A DNA stretch of 64,000 nucleotides from Marthasterias glacialis (taxonomy: Eukaryota > Echinodermata > Asteroidea > Forcipulatida > Asteriidae), in NCBI GenBank assembly GCA_911728455.2, contig OU452231.1, positions 11,652,078 to 11,716,077 of the forward strand, read 5' to 3'. Positions 1 to 9,369 of the stretch are shown here, piece after piece. How positions within the stretch are numbered: the first letter of the stretch is position 1; each line of letters opens with the position of its first letter. Below the pieces are notes generated by a model, which saw nothing but the letters and a program-made list of their open reading frames with translations, did no database searches and had not been told where the DNA came from. The translations under genes were made by a program, and so were the position numbers.

Positions 1-123
1 CTGTCTAATGGAACTTTTGTACACGAAGCTGTAACAGAGTGAAAACAAGACTTAGCAACGGCTCTATCTCCCTAAGTATTGGCGGGAAACTGACAAGTCT
101 GACACAGTTGGAAAGCCCTGGTC
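1..123 (+). repeat. Partial monomer, left edge of window
   Basis: Base 1 corresponds to base 488 of the next copy, so this is the last 123 bp of a monomer. It has TATCTCCCTAAGTATTGG where most copies have CCCAAAGTATTGG or ACCAAAGTATTGG. The array therefore continues to the left of the window. Confidence 0.95.
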
Positions 124-134
124 ATGGGCTTTCC
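110..134. repeat. Start dyad: 9-bp inverted repeat, 7-nt loop
   Basis: The arms GGAAAGCCC (110-118) and GGGCTTTCC (126-134) are perfect reverse complements around the loop TGGTCAT. The dyad spans the chosen monomer boundary and recurs in nearly every copy. Variants: the loop is TGCTCAT in some copies (e.g. just before 21973, 32194, 35118). In TTCTG copies (57502, 58476 and others) the outer pair becomes G-T, a wobble in RNA. In copies with TTGAAAAGCCC (before 5477, 6450, 7910, 8883) one pair is lost. Near 29758 the loop is one base shorter but both arms are intact. The dyad is absent only where a 51-bp deletion removed it (junction 18577/18578). A cruciform or hairpin is possible; no function is shown. 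Confidence 0.9.
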
Positions 135-157
135 GAAAATACCGGTCTCGGGGCTGC
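114..157 (+). repeat. Internal duplication, copy A (monomer start)
   Basis: AGCCCTGGTCAT, then TTTCCG, AAAATACC and CGGGGCTGC follow one another here. The same ordered words occur at 422-467 of the same monomer. By hand alignment about 32 of 41 aligned columns match, with one 4-bp gap and one 5-bp gap. It overlaps the start dyad. Confidence 0.6.
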
Positions 158-182
158 GGGGTAAACAGGGAGGATGCCAGGG
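150..182 (+). other. Putative G-quadruplex-forming stretch
   Basis: Four G-runs lie at 150-153, 158-161, 168-170 and 180-182, separated by 4, 6 and 9 nt. The last loop exceeds the strict 7-nt rule, so this is an extended-loop candidate. The four-run form is kept in monomers with CTCGGGGCTGCGGGG, TTTCGGGGCTGCGGGG or CTTGGGGCTGAGGGG. Monomers with TTGAGTCTGCAGGG lose the first run, so capacity to form the structure differs by subfamily. Confidence 0.5.
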
Positions 183-268
183 ACAGCGGAGTGAGGACAC
201 CCCGATGATGTCCAGTGCATACGGCCATGCTGTGTGTACGTCAACAACAGCCAAGGCCGGTACGTGTG

Positions 269-294
269 TGCTGGACCGAAGCCAGCAAAAAAAA
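269..294. repeat. Third dyad TGCTGG/CCAGCA joined to A-tract
   Basis: TGCTGG (269-274) pairs with CCAGCA (282-287) around ACCGAAG, and the right arm runs straight into A8 (287-294). The A-tract is the main site of length change between monomers. In a linked variant reading TGTGTACTAGACCG (611, 3531, 9370, 11316, 12289, 14236, 19052 and all V-type monomers) the left arm is broken. This is not a rho-independent terminator: the homopolymer is A on the strand where it follows the stem. Confidence 0.8.
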
Positions 295-368
295 CCAGCC
301 GAAATAAGAAGTCGCCAGAGCCACGGCCAATAACTCCAGAAATAATGGGGCTAGAGAGAAATTTCTTG

Positions 369-380
369 TACCTGCAGGTA
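369..380. repeat. 12-bp perfect palindrome TACCTGCAGGTA
   Basis: TACCTGCAGGTA reads the same on both strands and contains CCTGCAGG, an SbfI site with PstI inside. It recurs once per monomer in almost every copy. Exceptions I saw: GCCTGCAGG near 6209, CACCTGCAGG near 17890, TGCAAGG near 25143, CTGCAAGTA near 26600, TACTTGCAGG near 40732, TACCGGCAGG near 49003 and 56289, and CAGGCAGC at 13262-type copies. These act as private markers for tracing duplications. Confidence 0.9.
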
Positions 381-421
381 GCTGCCATAGTCCTGCATCC
401 ACAAATCTGGTTTTCCACGCC

Positions 422-467
422 AGCCAGGGCCATCTTCCGCCTTGAAAATACCAGGGAGCGGGGCTGC
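422..467 (+). repeat. Internal duplication, copy B (start-like segment)
   Basis: AGCCAGGGCCAT, CTTCCG, the extra CCTTG, AAAATACC and CGGGGCTGC parallel copy A at 114-157. AAAATACC to CGGGGCTGC is spaced 13 nt start to start in copy A and 14 nt here. Both copies are polymorphic at the same base: AAAATACC or AAAACACC is common in copy B, and AAAACACC appears in copy A only at 47289, 52152, 53610 and 54584. Confidence 0.6.
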
Positions 468-1167
468 TCCGAATGCGCTTCAAACGCCTGTCTAATGGAA
501 CTTTTGTACACGAAGCTGTAACAGAGTGAAAACAAGACTTAGCAACGGCTCTATCTCCCAAAGTATTGGCGGGAAACTGACAAGTCTGACACTGTTGGAA
601 AGCCCTGGTCATGGGCTTTCCGAAAATACCGGTTTCGGGGCAGCGGGGTAAACAGGGAGGATGCCAGGGACAGCGGAGTGAGGACTACCCGAGGATGTCC
701 AGTGCATACGGCCATGCTGTGTGTACGTCAACAATAGCCAAGGCCGGTACTTGTGTACTAGACCGAAGCCAGCAAAAAAAAACGCCGAAATAAGAAGTCG
801 CCAGAGCCACGGCCAATAATTCCAGAAATAATGGGGCGAGAGAGAAATTTCTTGTACCTGCAGGTAGCTGCCATATTCCTGCATCCAAAAATCTGGTTTT
901 CCACGCCCGCCAGGGCCATCTTCCGCCTTGAAAACACCAGGGAGCGGGGCTGCTCCGAATGCGCTTCAAACGCCTGTCTAATGGAACTTTTGTACACGAA
1001 GCTGTAACAGAGTGAAAACAAGACTTAGCAACGGCTCTATCTCCCAAAGTATTGGCGGGAAACTGACAAGTCTGACACAGTTGGAAAGCCCTGGTCATGG
1101 GCTTTCCGAAAATACCGGTCTTGAGTCTGCAGGGTAAACAGGGAGGATGCCAGGGACAGCGGAGTGA

Positions 1168-1186
1168 GGACACCCCGAGGATGTCC
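1168..1186. repeat. Second dyad, common imperfect form
   Basis: GGACACCC (1168-1175) and GGATGTCC (1179-1186) flank CGA. One of eight pairs is mismatched: C-A on the plus strand, which would be a G-U wobble in a minus-strand RNA. Copies with CCCGATGATG (124, 4990, 5477 and M-type) or GAAGATG/AAAGATG (4016, 57989, 58963, 60423) weaken it further. Confidence 0.75.
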
Positions 1187-3530
1187 AGTGCATACGGCCA
1201 TACTGTGTGTACGTCAACAATAGCCAAGGCCGGTACGTGTGTGCTGGACCGAAGCCAGCAAAAAAAACCAGCCGAAATAAGAAGTCGCCAGAGCCACGGC
1301 CAATAACTCCAGAAAAAATGGGGCTAGAGAGAAATTTCTTGTACCTGCAGGTAGCTGCCATAGTCCTGCATCCAAAAATCTGGTTTTCCACGCCAGCCAG
1401 GGCCATCTTCCGCCTTGAAAATACCAGGGAGCGGGGCTGCTCCGAATGCGCTTCAAACGCCTGTCTAATGGAACTTTTGTACACGAAGCTGTAACAGAGT
1501 GAAAACAAGACTTAGCAACGGCTCTATCTCCCAAAGTATTGGCGGGAAACTGACAAGTCTGACACAGTTGGAAAGCCCTGGTCATGGGCTTTCCGAAAAT
1601 ACCGGTTTCGGGGCTGCGGGGTAAACATGGAGGATGCCAGGGACAGCGGAGTGAGGACACCCCGAGGATGTCCAGTGCATACGGCCATGCTGTGTGTACG
1701 TCAACAATAGCCAAGGCCGGTACGTGTGTGCTGGACCGAAGCCAGCAAAAAAAACCAGCCGAAATAAGAAGTCGCCAGAGCCACGGCCAATAACTCCAGA
1801 AAAAATGGGGCTAGAGAGAAATTTCTTGTACCTGCAGGTAGCTGCCATAGTCCTGCATCCAAAAATCTGGTTTTCCACGCCAGCCAGGGCCATCTTCCGC
1901 CTTGAAAACACCAAGGAGCGGGGCTGCTCCGAATGCGCTTCAAACGCCTGTCTAATGGAACTTTTGTACACGAAGCTGTAACAGAGTGAAAACAAGACTT
2001 AGCAACGGCTCTATCTCCCAAAGTATTGGCGGGAAACTGACAAGTCTGACACAGTTGGAAAGCCCTGGTCATGGGCTTTCCGAAAATACCGGTCTTGAGT
2101 CTGCAGGGTAAACAGGGAGGATGCCAGGGACAGCGGAGTGAGGACACCCCGAGGATGTCCAGTGCATACGGCCATGCTGTGTGTACGTCAACAATAGCCA
2201 AGGCCGGTACGTGTGTGCTGGACCGAAGCCAGCAAAAAAAAAACGCCGAAAAAAGAAGTCGCCAGAGCCACGGCCAATAACTCCAGAAATAATAGGGCTA
2301 GAGAGAAATTTCTTGTACCTGCAGGTAGCTGCCATAGTCCTGCATCCAAAAATCTGGTTTTCCACGCCCACCAGGGCCATCTTCCGCCTTGAAAATACCA
2401 GGGAGCGGGGCTGCTCCGAATGCGCTTCAAACGCCTGTCTAATGGAACTTTTGTACACGAAGCTGTAACAGAGTGAAAACAAGACTTAGCAACGGCTCTA
2501 TCTCCCAAAGTATTGGCGGGAAACTGACAAGTCTGACACAGTTGGAAAGCCCTGGTCATGGGCTTTCCGAAAATACAGGTCTTGAGTCTGCATGGTAAAC
2601 CGGGAGGATGCCAGGGACAGCGGAGTGAGGACACCCCGAGGATGTCCAGTGCATACGGCCATGCTGTGTGTACGTCAACAATAGCCAAGGCCGGTACGTG
2701 TGTGCTGGACCGAAGCCAGCAAAAAAAACCAGCCGAAATAAGAAGTCGCCAGAGCCACGGCCAATAACTCCAGAAAAAATGGGGCTAGAGAGAAATGTCT
2801 TGTACCTGCAGGTAGCTGCCATAGTCCTGCATCCAAAAATCTGGTTTTCCACGCCAGCCAGGGCCATCTTCCGCCTTGAAAACACCAGGGAGCGGGGCTG
2901 CTCCGAATGCGCTTCAAACGCCTGTCTAATGGAACTTTTGTACACGAAGCTGTAACAGAGTGAAAACAAGACTTAGCAACGGCTCTATCTCCCAAAGTAT
3001 TGGCGGGAAACTGACAAGTCTGACACAGTTGGAAAGCCCTGGTCATGGGCTTTCCGAAAATACCGGTCTTGAGTCTGCAGAGTAAACAGGGAGGATGCCA
3101 GGGACAGCGGAGTGAGGACACCCCGAGGATGTCCAGTGCATACGGCCATGCTGTGTGTACGTCAACAATAGCCAAGGCCGGTACGTGTGTGCTGGACCGA
3201 AGCCAGCAAAAAAAAACGCCGAAAAAAGAAGTCGCCAGAGCCACGGCCAATCACTCCAGAAACAATAGGGCTAGAGAGAAATTTCTTGTACCTGCAGGTA
3301 GCTGCCATAGTCCTGCATCCAAAAATCTGGTTTTCCACGCCGACCAGGGCCATCTTCCGCCTTGAAAATACCAGGGAGCGGGGCTGCTCCGAATGCGCTT
3401 CAAACGCCTGTCTAATGGAACTTTTGTACACGAAGCTGTAACAGAGTGAAAACAAGACTTAGCAACGGCTCTATCTCCCAAAGTATTGGCGGGAAACTGA
3501 CAAGTCTGACACAGTTGGAAAGCCCTGGTC

Positions 3531-5476
3531 ATGGGCTTTCCGAAAATACCGGTTTCGGGGCTGCGGGGTAAACAGGGAGGATGCCAGGGACAGCGGAGTG
3601 AGGACACCCCGAGGATGTCCAGTGCATACGGCCATGCTGTGTGTACGTCAACAATAGCCAAGGCCGGTACTTGTGTACTAGACCGAAGCCAGCAAAAAAA
3701 ACGCCGAAATAAGAAGTCGCCAGAGCCACGGCCAATAATTCCAGAAATAATGGGGCGAGAGAGAAATTTCTTGTACCTGCAGGTAGCTGCCATATTCCTG
3801 CATCCAAAAATCTGGTTTTCCACGCCCGCCAGGGCCATCTTCCGCCTTGAAAACACCAGGGAGCGGGGCTGCTCCGAATGCGCTTCAAACGCCTGTCTAA
3901 TGGAACTTTTGTACACGAAGCTGTAACAGAGTGAAAACAAGACTTAGCAACGGCTCTATCTCCCAAAGTATTGGCGGGAAACTGACAAGTCTGACACTGT
4001 TGGAAAGCCCTGGTCATGGGCTTTCCGAAAATACCGGTCTCGGGGCTGCGGGGTAAACAGGGAGGATGCCAGGGACAGCGGAGTGAGGACACCCCGAAGA
4101 TGTCCAGTGCATACGGCCATGCTGTGTGTACGTCAACAATAGCCAAGGCCGGTACGTGTGTGCTGGACCGAAGCCAGCAAAAAAAACCAGCCGAAATAAG
4201 AAGTCGCCAGAGCCACGGCCAATAACTCCAGAAATAATGGGGCTAGAGAGAAATTTCTTGTACCTGCAGGTAGCTGCCATAGTCCTGCATCCAAAAATCT
4301 GGTTTTCCACGCCAGCCAGGGCCATCTTCCGCCTTGAAAATACCAGGGAGCGGGGCTGCTCCGAATGCGCTTCAAACGCCTGTCTAATGGAACTTTTGTA
4401 CACGAAGCTGTAACAGAGTGAAAACAAGACTTAGCAACGGCTCTATCTCCCAAAGTATTGGCGGGAAACTGACAAGTCTGACACAGTTGCAAAGCCCTGG
4501 TCATGGGCTTTCTGAAAATACCGGTCTTGGGGCTGAGGGGTAAACAGGGAGGATGCCAGGGACAGCGGAGTGAGGACACCCCGAGGATGTCCAGTGCATA
4601 CGGCCATGCTGTGTGTACGTCAACAATAGCCACGGCCGGTACGTGTGTGCTGGACCGAAGCCAGCAAAAAAAAAACGCCGAAAAAAGAAGTCGCCAGAGC
4701 CACGGCCAATAACTCCAGAAATAATGGGGCTAGAGAGAAAATTCTTGTACCTGCAGGTAGCTGCCATAGTCCTGCATCCAAAAATCTGGTTTTCCACGCC
4801 AGCCAGGGCCATCTTCCGCCTTGAAAATACTAGGGAGTGGGGCTGCTCCGAATGCGCTTCAAACGCCTGTCTAATGGAACTTTTGTACACGAAGCTGTAA
4901 CAGAGTGAAAACAAGACTTAGCAACGGCTCTATCTACCAAAGTATTGGCGGGAAACTGACAAGTCTGACACTGTTGGAAAGCCCTGGTCATGGGCTTTCC
5001 GAAAATACCAGTCTCGGGGCTGCGGGGTAAACAGGGAGGATGCCAGGGACAGCGGAGTGAGGACACCCCGATGATGTCCAGTGCATACGGCCATGCTGTG
5101 TGTACGTCAACAATAGCCAAGGCCGGTACGTGTGTGCTGGACCGAAGCCAGCAAAAAAAACCAGCCGAAATAAGAAGTCGCCAGAGCCACGGCCAATAAC
5201 TCCAGAAATAATAGGGCTAGAGAGAAATTTCTTGTACCTGCAGGTAGCTGCCATAGTCCTGCATCCAAAAATCTGGTTTTCCACGCCAGCCAGGGCCATC
5301 TTCCGCCTTGAAAACACCAGGGAGCGGGGCTGCTCCGAATGCGCTTCAAACGCCTGTCTATTGGAACTTTTGTACACGAAGCTGTAACAGAGTGAAAACA
5401 AGACTTAGCAACGGCTCTATCTACCAAAGTATTGGCGGGAAACTGACAAGTCTGACACTGTTGAAAAGCCCTGGTC
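3531..5476 (+). repeat. Zone 1b, four monomers with first TTCTG-type copy
   Basis: Monomers start at 3531 (485 bp), 4016, 4503 and 4990. The 4503 copy is the first with TTCTGAAAATACC plus CTTGGGGCTGAGGGG and AGCCACGGCC at the first AGCCA motif. This type is otherwise found at 24891 and from 57502 onward. The 4016 copy has CCCGAAGATG, a variant shared only with 57989, 58963 (as CCCAAAGATG) and 60423, so 4016-4989 is a left-hand relative of the right-end dimers. Confidence 0.85.
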
Positions 5477-8400
5477 ATGGGCTTTCCGAAAATACCAGTC
5501 TCGGGGCTGCGGGGTAAACAGGGAGGATGCCAGGGACAGCGGAGTGAGGACACCCCGATGATGTCCAGTGCATACGGCCATGCTGTGTGTACGTCAACAA
5601 TAGCCAAGGCCGGTACGTGTGTGCTGGACCGAAGCCAGCAAAAAAAACCAGCCGAAATAAGAAGTCGCCAGAGCCACGGCCAATAACTCCAGAAATAATG
5701 GGGCTAGAGAGAAATTTCTTGTACCTGCAGGTAGCTGCCATAGTCCTGCATCCAAAAATCTGGTTTTCCACGCCAGCCAGGGCCATCTTCCGCATTTAAA
5801 ATACTAGGGAGTGGGGCTGCTCCGAATGCGCTTCAAACGCCTGTCTAATGGAACTTTTGTACACGAAGCTGTAACAGAGTGAAAACAAGACTTAGCAACG
5901 GCTCTATCTACAAAGTATTGGCGGGAAACTGACAAGTCTGACACTGTTGGAAAGCCCTGGTCATGGGCTTTCCGAAAATACCAGTCTCGGGGCTGCGGGG
6001 TAAACAGGGAGGATGCCAGGGACAGCGGAGTGAGGACACCCCGATGATGTCCAGTGCATACGGCCATGCTGTGTGTACGTCAACAATAGCCAAGGCCGGT
6101 ACGTGTGTGCTGGACCGAAGCCAGCAAAAAAACCCAGCCGAAATAAGAAGTCGCCAGAGCCACGGCCAATAACTCCAGAAATAATGGGGCTAGAGAGAAA
6201 TTTCTTGTGCCTGCAGGTAGCTGCCATAGTCCTGCATCCAAAAATTTGGTTTTCCACGCCAGCCAGGGCCATCTTCCGCCTTGAAAACACCAGGGAGCGG
6301 GGCTGCTCCGAATGCGCTTCAAACGCCTGTCTATTGGAACTTTTGTACACGAAGCTGTAACAGAGTGAAAACAAGACTTAGCAACGGCTCTATCTACCAA
6401 AGTATTGGCGGGAAACTGACAAGTCTGACACTGTTGAAAAGCCCTGGTCATGGGCTTTCCGAAAATACCAGTCTCGGGGCTGCGGGGTAAACAGGGAGGA
6501 TGCCAGGGACAGCGGAGTGAGGACACCCCGATGATGTCCAGTGCATACGGCCATGCTGTGTGTACGTCAACAATAGCCAAGGCCGGTACGTGTGTGCTGG
6601 ACCGAAGCCAGCAAAAAAAACCAGCCGAAATAAGAAGTCGCCAGAGCCACGGCCAATAACTCCAGAAATAATTGGGCTAGAGAGAAATGTCTTGTACCTG
6701 CAGGTAGCTGCCATAGTCCTGCATCCAAAAATCTGGTTTTCCACGCCAGCCAGGGCCATCTTCCGCCTTGAAAACACCAGGGAGCTGGGCTGCTCCGAAT
6801 GCGCTTCAAACGCCTGTCTATTGGAACTTTTGTACACGAAGCTGTAACAGAGTGAAAACAAGACTTAGCAACGGCTCTATCTCCCAAAGTATTGGCGGGA
6901 AACTGACAAGTCTGACACTGTTGGAAAGCCCTGGTCATGGGCTTTCCGAAAATACTGGTCTCGGGGCTGCGGGGTAAACAGGGAGGATGCCAGGGACAGC
7001 GGAGTGAGGACACCCCGAGGATGTCCAGTGCATACGGCCATGCTGTGTGTACGTCAACAATAGCCAAGGCCGGTACGTGTGTGCTGGACCAAAGCCAGCA
7101 AAAAAAACCAGCCGAAATAAGAAGTCGCCAGAGCCACGGCCAATAACTCCAGAAATAATAGGCTAGAGAGAAATTTCTTGTACCTGCAGGTAGCTGCCAT
7201 AGTCCTGCATCCAAAAATCTGGTTTTCCACGCCAGCCAGGGCCATCTTCCGCCTTGAAAATACCAGGGAGCGGGGCTGCTCCGAATGCGCTTCAAACGCC
7301 TGTCTAATGGAACTTTTGTACACGAAGCTGTAACAGAGTGAAAACAAGACTTAGCAACGGCTCTATCTCCCAAAGTATTGGCGGGAAACTGACAAGTCTG
7401 ACACTGTTGGAAAGCCCTGGTCATGGGCTTTCCGAAAATACCGGTTTCGGGGCAGCAGGGTAAACAGGGAGGATGCCAGGGACAGCGGAGTGAGGACACC
7501 CCGAGGATGTCCAGTGCATACGGCCATGCTGTGTGTACGTCAACAATAGCCAAGGCCGGTACGTGTGTGCTGGACCGAAGCCAGCAAAAAAAACCAGCCG
7601 AAATAAGAAGTCGCCAGAGCCACGGCCAATAACTCCAGAAAAAATGGGGCTAGAGAGAAATTTCTTGTACCTGCAGGTAGCTGCCATAGTCCTGCATCCA
7701 AAAATCTGGTTTTCCACGCCAGCCAGGGCCATCTTCCGCCTTGAAAACACCAGGGAGCGGGGCTGCTCCGAATGCGCTTCAAACGCCTGTCTAATGGAAC
7801 TTTTGTACACGAAGCTGTAACAGAGTGAAAACAAGACTTAGCAACGGCTCTATCTACCAAAGTATTGGCGGGAAACTGACAAGTCTGACACTGTTGAAAA
7901 GCCCTGGTCATGGGCTTTCCGAAAATACCAGTCTCGGGGCTGCGGGGTAAACAGGGAGGATGCCAGGGACAGCGGAGTGAGGACACCCCGAGGATGTCCA
8001 GTGCATACGGCCATGCTGTGTGTACGTCAACAATAGCCAAGGCCGGTACGTGTGTGCTGGACCGAAGCCAGCAAAAAAAACCAGCCGAAATAAGAAGTCG
8101 CCAGAGCCACGGCCAATAACTCCAGAAATAATGGGGCTAGAGAGAAATTTCTTGTACCTGCAGGTAGCTGCCATAGTCCTGCATCCAAAAATCTGGTTTT
8201 CCACGCCAGCCAGGGCCATCTTCCGCCTTTAAAATACTAGGGAGTGGGGCTGCTCCGAATGCGCTTCAAACGCCTGTCTAATGGAACTTTTGTACACGAA
8301 GCTGTAACAGAGTGAAAACAAGACTTAGCAACGGCTCTATCTACAAAGTATTGGCGGGAAACTGACAAGTCTGACACTGTTGGAAAGCCCTGGTCATGGG

Positions 8401-9369
8401 CTTTCCGAAAATACCAGTCTCGGGGCTGCGGGGTAAACAGGGAGGATGCCAGGGACAGCGGAGTGAGGACACCCCGATGATGTCCAGTGCATACGGCCAT
8501 GCTGTGTGTACGTCAACAATAGCCAAGGCCGGTACGTGTGTGCTGGACCGAAGCCAGCAAAAAAACCCAGCCGAAATAAGAAGTCGCCAGAGCCACGGCC
8601 AATAACTCCAGAAATAATGGGGCTAGAGAGAAATTTCTTGTACCTGCAGGTAGTCGCCATAGTCCTGCATCCAAAAATCTGGTTTTCCACGCCAGCCAGG
8701 GCCATCTTCCGCCTTGAAAACACCAGGGAGCGGGGCTGCTCCGAATGCGCTTCAAACGCCTGTCTATTGGAACTTTTGTACACGAAGCTGTAACAGAGTG
8801 AAAACAAGACTTAGCAACGGCTCTATCTACCAAAGTATTGGCGGGAAACTGACAAGTCTGACACTGTTGAAAAGCCCTGGTCATGGGCTTTCCGAAAATA
8901 CCAGTCTCGGGGCTGCGGGGTAAACAGGGAGGATGCCAGGGACAGCGGAGTGAGGACACCCCGAGGATGTCCAGTGCATACGGCCATGCTGTGTGTACGT
9001 CAACAATAGCCAAGGCCGGTACGTGTGTGCTGGACCGAAGCCAGCAAAAAAAACCAGCCGAAATAAGAAGTCGCCAGAGCCACGGACAATAACTCCAGAA
9101 ATAATGGGGCTAGAGAGAAATTTCTTGTACCTGCAGGTAGCTGCCATAGTCCTGCATCCAAAAATCTGGTTTTCCACGCCAGCCAGGGCCATCTTCCGCC
9201 TTGAAAACACCAGGGAGCGGGGCTGCTCCGAATGCGCTTCAAACGCCTGTCTATTGGAACTTTTGTACACGAAGCTGTAACAGAGTGAAAACAAGACTTA
9301 GCAACGGCTCTATCTCCCAAAGTATTGGCGGGAAACTGACAAGTCTGACACAGTTGGAAAGCCCTGGTC
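5477..9369 (+). repeat. Zone 1c, three-monomer block repeated at 2433-bp offset
   Basis: Monomers start at 5477, 5963, 6450, 6937, 7423, 7910, 8396 and 8883. The trio 5477/5963/6450 matches 7910/8396/8883 at a constant offset of 2433 bp (five monomers). Both trios share rare changes: ATCTACAAAGTATTGG with one base missing (near 5908 and 8341), TTTAAAATACTAGGGAGTGG at the end of the first member, AAAAAACCCAGCC in the second member, and GTCTATTGGAAC instead of GTCTAATGGAAC. Confidence 0.85.

Larger units (their letters stand above)
124..610 (+). repeat. Representative complete monomer (487 bp)
   Basis: This copy is used as the reference for landmarks. In order: ATGGGCTTTCC start (right arm of the start dyad), G-rich block 150-182, GGACAC...ATGTCC dyad near 195-213, TACGGCCATGCTG 220-232, TACGTCAAC 238-246, the TGCTGG/CCAGCA dyad 269-287 running into A8 at 287-294, GCCACGGCCAATAACTCC 320-337, the palindrome 369-380, and the start-like segment 422-467. 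The monomer then runs through CTTTTGTACACGAAGCTG and TTGGCGGGAAACTG to the left arm of the next dyad. A hand count gives about 52% GC and 23 CpGs. Nothing in it looks like a tRNA, 5S rRNA or coding region. Confidence 0.95.
124..3530 (+). repeat. Zone 1a, seven mixed monomers
   Basis: Monomers start at 124, 611, 1097, 1584, 2071, 2558 and 3045. Those at 1097, 2071, 2558 and 3045 are TTGAGTCTGCA-type; 611 and 1584 are TTTCGGGG-type. Three (1097, 1584, 2558) have CCAGAAAAAATGGGG where most copies have AGAAATAATGGGG or AATAGGG. 611 has the TACTAG variant, GGGGCGAGAG and CATATTCC. The pair 2558 and 3045 closely resembles the pair 17644 and 18131: the second member of each has CTGCAGAGTAAAC. Confidence 0.85.

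Noticed and set aside
106-116. GTTGGAAA, identical to the core of the CENP-B box
   Set aside because: The essential TTCG and CGGG flanks are absent (CACAG before, GCCC after).
218-232. TACGGCCAT resembling the start of animal 5S rRNA
   Set aside because: Only nine bases match; the rest of a 120-nt 5S gene and its internal promoter boxes are not present.
274-284. Pol III B-box-like GGACCGAAGCC (tRNA-derived repeat)
   Set aside because: Three of eleven positions differ from the consensus, no A box lies at a suitable distance upstream, and no cloverleaf can be drawn.
269-294. Rho-independent terminator (stem followed by homopolymer)
   Set aside because: The homopolymer is A on the plus strand and lies on the wrong side on the minus strand.
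122-535. Recurrent 137-codon minus-strand frame starting with Met-Phe-Ser-Leu
   Set aside because: It recurs in many monomers because the monomer recurs. Overlapping 166-, 95- and 69-codon frames are equally open, and neighbouring copies are disrupted with no sign of constraint.
633-649. CENP-B box-like sequence (TTTCGGGGCAGCGGGGT)
   Set aside because: It matches eight of nine essential positions in this one copy (GGGG instead of CGGG). Most copies also have T for the essential A or CTCGG for TTCGG, so no conserved box exists.
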